Assembly: GCA_011050085.1 (NCBI GenBank)
Contig: DRGL01000027.1
Coordinates: 98,517-162,516 of the forward strand
Direction: 5' to 3'
From: Pricia antarctica
GTDB lineage: Bacteria > Bacteroidota > Bacteroidia > Flavobacteriales > Flavobacteriaceae
Length of the DNA: 64,000 nt
The notes under the pieces are model-generated. The model did not search any database, was not told where the DNA came from, and saw only the letters and a list, made by a program, of their open reading frames with translations. Below, piece by piece: positions 56,029 to 64,000 of this stretch; the first letter of the stretch is position 1, and every line of letters starts with the position of its first letter. The translations under genes and the position numbers were made by a program.

Positions 56029-56358
56029 TTACGAAATATCGCTAATGGCAGCAATGGTCGCGTTCTTTTGAACCGATGCGATACCGTTCCTCATGCCGGA
56101 ATTGGATTTATACATTTCACTTGCCCCGATAACCTGGCCGTTTGTCGCTTTAAGGTTGAAGAACAGGCTTCCGTCCTTGGCGGTTTTGATTTCGAACATC
56201 TTAATATCCTTCGAGTTCTTTTTGACGGACTCGATACCGTTTTGGCATGAAGCCATTGTATTATATGCCTCGCTGCTAAGAATTACCTGGTGGTTACCGG
56301 CCTTCAGATTGAACCGTAACTTTCCAGCCTTGTCTTTTTTGATTTCAAACTTGCTCAT
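56029..56358 (-). CDS. yegP: YegP-family (DUF1508) small protein
   Basis: 109 residues with two tandem repeats: FEIKKDKAGKLRFNLKAGNHQVILSSEAYNTMASCQNGIESVKKNS (about 4-49) and FEIKTAKDGSLFFNLKATNGQVIGASEMYKSNSGMRNGIASVQKNA (about 55-100). This tandem beta-beta-alpha pattern is the YegP/UPF0339 family; its function is unknown. Single gene with its own terminator. Confidence 0.92.
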   Translation of the reverse strand: MSKFEIKKDKAGKLRFNLKAGNHQVILSSEAYNTMASCQNGIESVKKNSKDIKMFEIKTAKDGSLFFNLKATNGQVIGASEMYKSNSGMRNGIASVQKNATIAAISDIS

Positions 56359-56551
56359 ATTATAGTATTATTTGGGTTTTGACTATAACTGATAATCGCC
56401 ATTTTTTATTGTGTCCGCAACTTTAATAATGCCCGTGATAATTTTATTAGTGTAAATTGTGGTCAACAAGAAGTAGCGAGTACATATGTCCACGGATGTT
56501 TAAATTCTTATTGTCGGGGATTTTAATTATATAGAACGAACAATAGAAAAA

Positions 56552-56911
56552 TCAAGGTAACATATCGATACCGGAATAAAGGCATAATTCCTCGATCTCG
56601 AACATGGTCCTCTTACCTAAGTTCTCAATTTTTGAAAGTTCCGATTTCGAAACATCTTTTAAATCTGCCAAAGTACTGTTCGCACTTTAAAGGCAGTCTA
56701 CACTCTTCAATACGTTCATCGTGCGGCGCATAATGGGCAGGTCCTTTATTTTGGTATCCTGGGATAGTTTTAGAAATCCGGAAACCGAATCCATATCGGC
56801 AAGCACATCGTTATGGTGAAGTGAAACCTGTTTGCCGTAAAGTCTAACGATACGAAGTGCCTCCAGATAGTCCTTGTATTCGATAATTCCCAATCGAGTG
56901 GGTCTGTCCAT
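56552..56911 (-). pseudogene. HhH (RpoA C-terminal-like) small protein with one in-frame TAA
   Basis: The first 74 codons (56911 to 56690) read MDRPTRLGIIEYKDYLEALRIVRLYGKQ ... RTMNVLKSVDCL and then TAA at 56687-56689. The same frame continues to a TGA at 56552-56554: SANSTLADLKDVSKSELSKIENLGKRTMFEIEELCLYSGIDMLP, which resembles the helix-hairpin-helix C-terminal domain of RNA polymerase alpha. The full protein would have been 119 residues. A related broken copy lies at 29050-29388. Whether the short form is functional is not known. It lies downstream of the damage-tolerance genes, on the same strand. Confidence 0.65.
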
Positions 56912-56969
56912 AAATTAAATTTAGACGCAGTCTGTCCTATACACAACGTACGACCGAAGAAAAAATTAC

Positions 56970-57536
56970 CTATCGAACCTGCTTGTCCGTTTCGAACATC
57001 ACGATTTCCAAGCTACGCAACCTATCGTGGGTTACGCCCATTCGGCCCTGGACAAAAGTATGCACCTTTAAAAAAGCAATCCCATCTACCAAACCGTTTA
57101 CATGGTGCAGATATTCAAAATAGTTGACGGCCTTACCGATATGTGTAGGTTTACCGGCTCCGGCAACATACCTGAATATCCTACTGTCCCAGATGGCGAA
57201 CCTTTCCGGGTCGAGGAAGTGGAGCATTTTTGAAGGGCCGACCATGGAATTGTTCATCATTTTCAGATTTTCAATAGTAAGCTCTGCTCCGTTCTTGATC
57301 CGGTTCAGTAACAGAAGAACGTCGTCCGCGTTCCCCAAATTCAGGCGAAGCATCGTTGGCATACGGCCGTAGACCATATGGGCCCCGACTACCAAGTCGT
57401 TGTAATCGATTACATCCTTCCCCGAAAAGAAATTCAGGAATTCCCGATACTGGGGATGTAGGGAAATCTGGGAGGTATAATCCAATTTATGTGCATCGGA
57501 AAAAAGTCTGTCCGCATTTAGCCGTGTAAAGTCCAT
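56970..57536 (-). CDS. Hypothetical protein of the polymerase/SRAP cluster
   Basis: 188 residues, cytoplasmic by composition. Notable motifs: HMVYGRMPTMLRL (about 53-65) and MLHFLDPERFAIWDSRIFRYVAG (about 103-125). The second block is typical of an uncharacterised family in Bacteroidetes. Mostly helical, with no catalytic signature I can identify. It is 6 bp downstream of the SRAP gene, so co-transcription and a role in DNA metabolism are likely but inferred only from context. Confidence 0.75.
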   Translation of the reverse strand: MDFTRLNADRLFSDAHKLDYTSQISLHPQYREFLNFFSGKDVIDYNDLVVGAHMVYGRMPTMLRLNLGNADDVLLLLNRIKNGAELTIENLKMMNNSMVGPSKMLHFLDPERFAIWDSRIFRYVAGAGKPTHIGKAVNYFEYLHHVNGLVDGIAFLKVHTFVQGRMGVTHDRLRSLEIVMFETDKQVR

Positions 57537-57542
57537 ATGTGC

Positions 57543-58268
57543 TCAATCGAAAAATGACCGCTGTCCACCGAGTCCGGGATAATCCACTTTGGAAATAGCC
57601 CAAGGGCCATCTTTAGCATTGCCCTTCTTGTAGAGGTCACGGGAAACAGTGTAAGCCTCCAATTGATCGTAGGTAAAGCCGACCCTCATCAGTTCCTTTA
57701 TATTCGTCTCGGAAAGGTCGTTGCGAAGCCATTCATACTCGAATTCGCTCTCCAATAACAATGGCATTCGTTTTCTTACGTTATTGGCCTTAACAGTAAA
57801 ACCGTGGTCCCCGACGGTCAATATCGAACAGCTGTACACCCCGTCATCGATTTCCGAATATATTCCCGCAAAGGCGAAAAGTGAATCGTCCTTCAGGTGA
57901 CAATAATACGGACAGGACAAGCTATTTATATAACGTGGTGAATAGAATCCGTCGACGATTATTAGGCAACGCCTTTCCCTAATAGAATCCCTATAATTGA
58001 CACAATTGAAGACCTTTTCGCTGCGGGCGTTCAATGTATTATAGTCCTTATAGAAACCCTCTATATTTTTAACGGCATGTTTAGGTACAAGTCCCCACAT
58101 TGCCGGATTAATCTCCTCGGGATATTCCTGCGGGATTATGAACAGGTTGGTATGTTCGAATCCGGATCGGTAAAAGTAAGGTTCATAGAGAAAGTCGACA
58201 TTTTGGGTAGCGTTAAAACGCTCCTCTATTTCCTTTTCCGAGGTTCGTAACGAAGTTGCGTAGCACAT
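57543..58268 (-). CDS. yedK: SRAP (YedK/HMCES-like) protein lacking the usual active-site His segment
   Basis: 241 residues. Begins MCYAT, giving the conserved Cys2 that forms a thiazolidine link to abasic sites in this family after Met removal. NARSE (about 81-85) and RRCLIIVDGFYSP (about 98-110) match the core. The usual block T-x2-AN-x5-IHN-x3-RMP is shortened here to TVKANNVRKRMP, so the conserved His is gone along with about seven residues. Family role: protecting abasic sites in single-stranded DNA. It follows the polymerase genes, as is common in Bacteroidetes. Crosslink formation may remain possible, while reversal may not (inference). Confidence 0.88.
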   Translation of the reverse strand: MCYATSLRTSEKEIEERFNATQNVDFLYEPYFYRSGFEHTNLFIIPQEYPEEINPAMWGLVPKHAVKNIEGFYKDYNTLNARSEKVFNCVNYRDSIRERRCLIIVDGFYSPRYINSLSCPYYCHLKDDSLFAFAGIYSEIDDGVYSCSILTVGDHGFTVKANNVRKRMPLLLESEFEYEWLRNDLSETNIKELMRVGFTYDQLEAYTVSRDLYKKGNAKDGPWAISKVDYPGLGGQRSFFD

Positions 58269-58463
58269 GAATGTTCCAAGATTATGTTTTATATAGATCC
58301 GTCTCGGTTACCCTTCGACCAAACTTCGATCTGTCTGACCAAATGAGTATAACCATATGGTATGAAAAAAATAATTAAACCATAGATGGACAATCCTTAA
58401 AATTAAGGAAGGTATTTGCAGGCAATGTCCTACATGGCGAAGATAATTGTCCCTATCGATATA

Positions 58464-61400
58464 TCATACCATCCTTGAACGGGGCAGGCCTATCTCGTGT
58501 TCCTGTGGATACGGTGCCCTGTTCGTACTGCTGACATCCTCCTTCAACCGCTCGTGCACCCTGTATTCCCTATCCGTTCCGGTGGCGTACCTCGGGTCCG
58601 GAACAAAGGGCATCTTTTCCATTTTGGAGATGACCACCGTCGGAAAATGGAAGTCCACCTCTACCCGGCCCAGGAGCAGATAACATCCCCCGCCCTTGAA
58701 CGGGTAAAGCTTTAGCGAGCCCGCAAAATGGGCGGTATCGAAATAATCGCCATGGTTGTCTATCCAGGTACCGAAGTACATGTTGCCGCTCTTTGTAGGT
58801 ACCTGCTTGGTCGAGACCAGGTACGCCAACATCCTAACCGTCCTTTTATTGTTGTCCAATAGCTGTGCGGTCATGATATCGCCCCGATACTTGGTCTTTA
58901 GCAGGTCAAAGGGAGAAAGGGATACCGGAAAGCCCAGGATCTCGATCTCGTCGAAGGCATCCTCGATGATGTTCCGCTTCATTTCCGGGAAGCGATAGTC
59001 CTGAACGGGTTCCTCGATCAGCAAGCTAGGGGTCCTGTCCGTCTTGCCCGCTGCCATCATCTTTGACATGATGGTAAGCTCGCTCTTCGACTTGCCGGTG
59101 AAACGGAGGGCACCGATAAAAATGAGGGTCTGAAGGGTCTCTGCCCCTACTTTGGTCCTCTTAAGAAAGTTTTCCAATGAGGCAAAGCTACCGTTCGCGT
59201 CCCTTTCCATCAGGATTTCCGCTACCGTGGTATCGTCCATCGCCTTGATAAGGCCGAAGCCCAGAAAGAAATCCGTCCCCTTTAAGACCGTCTCGCCACG
59301 GCTGGTATTGATACAGGGCAGGTTCAGGGTCCCGCCGGAACGCTTGGCCTCGTGTATATAGATCTCCGGTCGGTAGAAACCGCCCCCGTTGTTGACGGCA
59401 CATACCATGAACTCCAGACCGTAATAGGCCTTGAGATACAGGCTCTGGTAGCTCTCTATCGCATAGGACGCGGAATGTGCCTTACAGAAAGAATACCCGG
59501 CAAAACTTTCGATCTGCCTGAAGACCTCGGTACTGAGTTTTTCGTTGTGCCCCAGTTTCCTGCAGGATTCGAAGAACATATGTTTCAGGCTCTCGATCTC
59601 CTTTTTGGACCTGGATTTCCCGCTGATAGCCCTTCTGAGGATGTCCCCGTAGGTCGCCTCGAGACCTCCGTAGTGCAGCGCTACCTTGATTACGTCCTCC
59701 TGGTATACCATGACACCATAGGTGTCCCCTAGAAATTCCTCGAACACCTCATGGAAGTATTCGAAGCTGTCCGGGTTGTTGTGACGGAAGATATACTCCT
59801 TCATCATGCCGCTCTTTGCCACCCCGGGCCGAATGATACTGGAAGCGGCCACCAAGGTCTGGTAATCGTTACATTTCAAGCGTCTGAGCAGGCCCCGCAT
59901 GGCGGGGCTCTCGATATAGAAACATCCGAGGGTATTGCCGACCTCCAGAAACGCGTTGCAGCGCGGGTCCTTCTTAAAAAGGGCCAGGTTCCCTATGTCC
60001 ACCTGCTCCCCCCTGTTGCTGCGTACAAGTTCGACCGTATCCGCTATAGTGCCGAGTCCCCGCTGGCTCAGGATATCGAACTTCTCGAAACCGATGTCCT
60101 CGGCCACGTGCATATCGAACTGTACGATGGGAAATCCCTTGGGCTTGATCTCCAATGCGGAAAAACGGGTTATCGGCTCCTCGGAGATGATGACCCCGCA
60201 GGCATGCATGCTGCGCTGGTTCGGGAAATCTATCAGCATGGCACCGTACTCGGCGACCCTGTCCACCACGGAATCCGTTCCCTTGGATATCAGGCCGTTC
60301 CTCGATAGCGCGTCGAGTTCGGATTTCTGTAGGCCGAAGACCTTTCCGAGTTCCCGCATTATGGAGCGGTGCCTGAACTCCACAATGGTCCCACAGAAGG
60401 CGACGTGCCCGGGCGCAAAGCGCTTGAAGATATAGTCCAATATGGTATCCCGTTCCTGCCAGGACCAGTCGATATCGAAGTCCGGTGGGCTTTTACGGTT
60501 CTCGTTCAGAAAACGTTCGAAATACAGGTCGAGCTCAATGGGACAGATATCGGTGATACCGAGCGCGTAACTGACGATGCTATTGGCCCCACTGCCACGG
60601 CCCACGTGCATGAATCCCTTGCTCTGGCTATAGCGGACGATGTCCCAGGTGATCAGAAAATACCCCGTGAAGTTGAGCTCGCCGATGACCTTGAGCTCCT
60701 TTTCCATGCGGGATTCCGCTATCCCGTTCTTGGGCCCGTACCTGCGGACAAGGCCGTCACCGGCCAACTGTCTCAAAAGTAGCATGTCCCCCTCCTTACT
60801 GCCGGTATAGAGTTTTTTGTTCCGGGGCACGGAAAAATCGAAATCGAAACTACAGCGACGGGCAAGCTTTTCGGTGTTGCGTAGGATTCCGGGATACCCG
60901 GCAAGATCCGTTTCGATGGTTCCCGGGACTTCCATGATCTCGGAGGGATCGCAATGGGAATGTTCAAGTAGTTGGGACAGCAGGATGTTGTGGTCGATGC
61001 ACCTGAGCACCCGGTGGAGTCCGAACTCCCTTTCGTTGCGGACGGTGACGGTTCGGAAGGCTATGGTGCGCTTCAGCAACTTTTGGAAGATGGGACGTAC
61101 CAGTTTCGTGGCATCCTTGCCGTCAACACCTAGATACTCGTTCTTTTCCAGCCGTACGGGCACATTTGAAATAGGATAGACGATGTACGCGTTTTTGAAT
61201 GCCGGGGCAACCCTGGGCAAGGGAACCTTCCCTAGGTTGTGCTCGCTCAAAAAAGCGCAGAGCTCGCCAATGCCCTTTACGTTCCTGGCCAGTCCGGTAT
61301 AGAGTTTCTCGTCCCCGTTCCTGAAATCTATACCTACGATCGGGCGAATCCCTTTTTCCCTGCACATCCGTACGAAGTCGTATATGCCCGTAATCGTGTT

Positions 61401-61520
61401 TATGTCGGTAAGGCCAAGTACTTCTACCCCAAGGTGGGCGGACATGTCCACAAGATCCTCCAGGGGGATGGTACCGTACCTTAGGCTATGGTAGGAATGA
61501 CAGTTCAGGAAAATGTTCAT
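58464..61520 (-). CDS. dnaE: DNA polymerase III alpha-subunit homologue (DnaE/ImuC type)
   Basis: 1018 residues. N-terminal PHP domain (MNIFLNCHSYHSLRYGTIPLEDL), a long C-family polymerase core with GRGSGANSIVSYALGI and the catalytic aspartates in PPDFDIDWSW (about 355) and FEKFDILSQRGLGT, fingers with GVMVYQEDV and SFCKAHSASYA, an HhH region and a short OB-like C-terminal part. Shorter than replicative DnaE, as in error-prone DnaE2/ImuC polymerases. The start overlaps the Y-family gene stop by 4 bp (ATGA), so the two are coupled. Together with the catalytically altered Y-family protein this is an ImuB-ImuC-like mutasome. Confidence 0.92.
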   Translation of the reverse strand: MNIFLNCHSYHSLRYGTIPLEDLVDMSAHLGVEVLGLTDINTITGIYDFVRMCREKGIRPIVGIDFRNGDEKLYTGLARNVKGIGELCAFLSEHNLGKVPLPRVAPAFKNAYIVYPISNVPVRLEKNEYLGVDGKDATKLVRPIFQKLLKRTIAFRTVTVRNEREFGLHRVLRCIDHNILLSQLLEHSHCDPSEIMEVPGTIETDLAGYPGILRNTEKLARRCSFDFDFSVPRNKKLYTGSKEGDMLLLRQLAGDGLVRRYGPKNGIAESRMEKELKVIGELNFTGYFLITWDIVRYSQSKGFMHVGRGSGANSIVSYALGITDICPIELDLYFERFLNENRKSPPDFDIDWSWQERDTILDYIFKRFAPGHVAFCGTIVEFRHRSIMRELGKVFGLQKSELDALSRNGLISKGTDSVVDRVAEYGAMLIDFPNQRSMHACGVIISEEPITRFSALEIKPKGFPIVQFDMHVAEDIGFEKFDILSQRGLGTIADTVELVRSNRGEQVDIGNLALFKKDPRCNAFLEVGNTLGCFYIESPAMRGLLRRLKCNDYQTLVAASSIIRPGVAKSGMMKEYIFRHNNPDSFEYFHEVFEEFLGDTYGVMVYQEDVIKVALHYGGLEATYGDILRRAISGKSRSKKEIESLKHMFFESCRKLGHNEKLSTEVFRQIESFAGYSFCKAHSASYAIESYQSLYLKAYYGLEFMVCAVNNGGGFYRPEIYIHEAKRSGGTLNLPCINTSRGETVLKGTDFFLGFGLIKAMDDTTVAEILMERDANGSFASLENFLKRTKVGAETLQTLIFIGALRFTGKSKSELTIMSKMMAAGKTDRTPSLLIEEPVQDYRFPEMKRNIIEDAFDEIEILGFPVSLSPFDLLKTKYRGDIMTAQLLDNNKRTVRMLAYLVSTKQVPTKSGNMYFGTWIDNHGDYFDTAHFAGSLKLYPFKGGGCYLLLGRVEVDFHFPTVVISKMEKMPFVPDPRYATGTDREYRVHERLKEDVSSTNRAPYPQEHEIGLPRSRMV

Positions 61521-62674
61521 CGTACAATGTTTTTCGAATAGGAGGAGGAGGTCCCGATGGCATCGGCACCGTATTTTCTGCGGATGGTATCCATCGCCCC
61601 GTACAGGGAAAGCAGCTCCGCCGTATCCTCGAAAAGATTGATCTGGTGAGCGCCCTGGACGATATCGGAAAATCGGACCCCGACCTTGACCAGTCTCATA
61701 CGCCTATGATAGAGCTTTTGGAACAGAAGTTGCACCTCTTTTTTGAGGATATGGTCAAGGGAGGTATACCCGACCCTGCAGCGCTTGGTCTCGGTATCCA
61801 GGTTGTTGTACTTTACCTTTACGATGATCTTGGAGGTGACCAGGTCGTCCCGCCGTAGCTGGAAGGCAAGCTGTTCCACCATGGCCATCAACTGCCCTCG
61901 TATGGCACCCAGATCGATGCAGTCCCGTTCGAAATCGTGCTCCATGTATATTTCCTTCTTTTCCGAGTAGGGTTCGACCGGATTCCTGTCGATGCCGTTG
62001 GCACGCTGCCATATCGTTTCACCGCGTTTGCCCAGCATCTTCTGCAGCACGGTCGGCGGCATTTCCGAGATCTTGCCGATCTGCCGGATACCGATTCGGG
62101 ACAGCAACTGGAAGGTCCCGTCCCCTAGGGCAGGCAGGCGCTGTATCGGAAGGGGGTCCAGGAACTGCTTTACAATGTCCTGCCCGATGTTGCGCGGGGT
62201 CCTTGGGGTGGTGTCGAACGCCCCGATCTTGGACACGGTCTTGTTGACCGATAGCGCCCAGGAGGGATCAAGTCCGGATTCCCTTGAAATCCGAAGGGAG
62301 AGTTCCCTGGTCCAGTCAAAACATCCGAAGAAGCGGTCCATCCCGGTAATATCGAGGTAGAAGGAATGGATGGAGGATTTTTCGACCACCGGCGCATGTT
62401 CCCGGATGATTTCGGTAAGCTCTACGGACTTGTTGGTGTAGGAGCCCTGATCCCCCTTGAGCAGGGTGGCATCGGGACATAGTTTGAGGGCATATGCGGT
62501 CGGCATGGAACGACGTACCCCAAACCTTGAGGCCTCCTTGGAACAGGCCGCTACCGTTCCGCGGTTCGTTCCCCCGCCGATGATCAGAGGAAGCCCCTTT
62601 AGCGAGGCATTGGACAGCCGCTCACATTCGATATAATAGTCGTGCATATCCACGTACACTATCGCTCTCTCCAT
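61517..62674 (-). CDS. ImuB-like Y-family DNA polymerase homologue, catalytic D/E replaced
   Basis: 385 residues. Y-family pattern: YVDMHDYYIECER (Asp9 present), GTVAACSKEASRFGVRRSMPTAYALKLCP, and VVEKSSIHSFYLDITGMDRFFG. The last block normally reads SIDEFYxD; here His103 and Ser104 replace the Asp-Glu pair that binds catalytic metals, the same numbers as in E. coli Pol IV. HhH and little-finger domains follow, and QINLF near the C-terminus fits a beta-clamp motif. This suggests a non-catalytic platform for the DnaE-type polymerase, the role known for ImuB. No LexA-like repressor gene is adjacent; the 230 bp upstream show no clear operator. Confidence 0.9.
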   Translation of the reverse strand: MERAIVYVDMHDYYIECERLSNASLKGLPLIIGGGTNRGTVAACSKEASRFGVRRSMPTAYALKLCPDATLLKGDQGSYTNKSVELTEIIREHAPVVEKSSIHSFYLDITGMDRFFGCFDWTRELSLRISRESGLDPSWALSVNKTVSKIGAFDTTPRTPRNIGQDIVKQFLDPLPIQRLPALGDGTFQLLSRIGIRQIGKISEMPPTVLQKMLGKRGETIWQRANGIDRNPVEPYSEKKEIYMEHDFERDCIDLGAIRGQLMAMVEQLAFQLRRDDLVTSKIIVKVKYNNLDTETKRCRVGYTSLDHILKKEVQLLFQKLYHRRMRLVKVGVRFSDIVQGAHQINLFEDTAELLSLYGAMDTIRRKYGADAIGTSSSYSKNIVR

Positions 62675-63901
62675 ATAATTTTCCGTTTCGAACAGCTACT
62701 TTTGATTATTACCCTTTTCAATTTTTCTGTAATCTTCAATTCCATGTTAGGCTCCCTATCGAAATTTCGTGAAATCCCAGCTTCGCAACCTGTATTAATT
62801 CCCTACCGACCCAAGGCACGTTCTTTATCTAGAGAATCGTCAAACACATCCAGTTCTCTTGAACGTTGTCCTAATTCCATCCAGTAACCAACATCGGCGC
62901 ATTACACCTTCTCCCCTATCCTGACAATAGTCTTTAAAAAAGTCGTATCCAACCAACTTTCATATATTGGATTATTTCCAAAATTATGGATTTATTCCTA
63001 TCATTAGACCGATTTCAGTAAATCTATTTTTAGACCGAACAGTATGCGATAATCTAAAATTAAGATCAGCACTTTAGGAGAAAAGTACTATTCGACCTAG
63101 GGAGAAGGCATTAGGATGCGGACGCTAGAAACAACAGAAAGTCACAATTAACTTAACAATGACTTATAATTTGATGAACTATACCGAACGGGACTTTCGG
63201 ACAAGACATTAGTGACTATTACAATACAAATCAATCCAAACATCTCTGTCGAACTGCTTTAGTAAACTTCAAAAGTCGAATAAAGAAATCAAGTCACTTT
63301 GTTACCAAGGTTTTGGTTCTTATCAAACGCTACCCCTCAATAGCTGTGCCCTGAACAAACGGGAAGCTCTAATCCTGATCGAAACTTTGGCATCGAGTTC
63401 TCTTAACGTACTGACCGATCGTACAACTACCCAGCACTGTGAGTTCGGAACCTTTGAGACACCCTCTGCACCTATCCCCTCAGCACATTGCCGCTCCATT
63501 GCGCTGCTCTCCATTACGGGCAAAGCGCTTCGTACCAAAATCTTGGACATTAGCCCGAATTTTAGGGTTTCCATCCGTTAATAAGATATTGGGCTAAAAC
63601 CATAGGCCTACCTAATAACCAGATTAGACAACACTTCCTCTAAAATTCAAACTAAAGTCCGCTTGAACCGAAATTCACCTTTGCGTTTTGTTCCGCTTCA
63701 AGAGGTTTGGATACTTCAGGGTCGGAAATTTTCGACCTACTCCCGACCGGCCACCGTTTTCTTCTTTTGACGGCAAAACAACAACATTCATTCTTGGACA
63801 ACGGCATAAACCGTTCCCGCTGGGCTCCACTATTTATACGTCTTACCAAGCCTGAATATTGTACATGTAAAGCAACAAAAAAAGGTAACAGCGACGGCAC
63901 T
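62675..63901. other. Long gap without convincing gene
   Basis: About 1.2 kb. Two short frames (83 codons near 63.3-63.6 kb and 99 codons near 63.7-63.95 kb, both minus) look like chance frames. The upstream part should include the promoter of the ImuB-like gene. No repeats or IS ends noticed. Confidence 0.45.
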
Positions 63902-64000
63902 ATGGGAAGTAAATCAAAAACAGGAACCATGAAATCATATCGAATCCTCAAAAATGAAGCGGAACAAAAGTTAAAACAAAAAAAGAAGGAAAACGCTCCG
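63902..64000 (+). CDS. Possible start of a PAS-type sensor kinase (cut by window edge)
   Basis: 33 codons to the window edge: MGSKSKTGTMKSYRILKNEAEQKLKQKKKENAP. The pattern K-x-EQ-x-LKQKKKENAP resembles the very start of Bacteroidetes PAS-domain histidine kinases, where it is followed by a HELQVHQIELE segment. The true start could be the second Met (residue 10). Too short to be sure. Confidence 0.3.
   Translation, partial: MGSKSKTGTMKSYRILKNEAEQKLKQKKKENAP

Noticed and set aside
63323..63951. 83- and 99-codon minus frames near the right edge
   Set aside because: Unusual residue composition, competing frames on the other strand, and overlap with the more plausible kinase start at 63902.
1..64000. 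tRNA or rRNA genes
   Set aside because: No conserved rRNA stretches or tRNA T-loop patterns (GGTTCRANYCC) with a matching acceptor stem were noticed; a covariance search was not possible.

Overview
The window looks like a marine Bacteroidetes chromosome, most likely a flavobacterium (family level is inference). Reasons: three SusC/SusD pairs with their own ECF sigma and FecR-type anti-sigma genes, many lipoprotein formylglycine sulfatases, a Bacteroidetes-style translesion polymerase operon, and AT-rich intergenic DNA without strong Shine-Dalgarno sequences. No rRNA, tRNA or CRISPR array was seen.

Layout. (1) 1-4.6 kb: two-component signalling, with a cut-off response regulator, a CheB-CheR-PAS-histidine kinase fusion, and a decayed stand-alone CheB. 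(2) 4.7-14.3 kb: an AT-rich accessory region with nine small units (eight single genes and one toxin-antitoxin pair), all on the minus strand and almost all unrelated to each other. They are separated by copies of an 18-bp motif, consensus ATCGTTTATTTGAACTTT. At the right end is a serine recombinase gene with an in-frame TGA in its C-terminal helix-turn-helix, and a cluster of motif copies just upstream of its start codon. This looks like an integron-like cassette array, but with a serine recombinase and a different site; it is my main candidate for an undescribed system. (3) 14.3-17.4 kb: a lipoprotein gene and a wrecked sulfatase. (4) 17.4-28.6 kb, PUL A: sigma (plus strand) divergent from fecR-susC-susD-PhoD-like phosphatase-sulfatase. 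(5) 28.6-45.8 kb, PUL B: sigma-fecR-susC-susD followed by five sulfatases, all minus, with no glycoside hydrolase or lyase. Its regulatory/transport half (about 37.5-45.8 kb) is visibly more AT-rich than the other sulfatase genes. (6) 45.9-46.8 kb: dead IS3-family transposase. (7) 47.3-55.5 kb, PUL C: sigma-fecR-susC-susD-PHP phosphoesterase on the plus strand; same-orientation copies of the 18-bp motif lie on both sides of it. (8) 56-62.7 kb: YegP-like protein, a broken HhH protein, a hypothetical, an SRAP protein, DnaE-type polymerase and an ImuB-like Y-family protein, forming a damage-tolerance cluster. (9) 62.7-64 kb: no convincing gene until a possible kinase start at the edge.

In each PUL the SusC carries an N-terminal STN signalling domain, so substrate capture at the outer membrane should signal through FecR to the ECF sigma factor. 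The enzymes remove sulfate (PULs A, B) or attack phosphoesters (PhoD-like in A, PHP in C). Backbone-cleaving enzymes would have to be encoded elsewhere.
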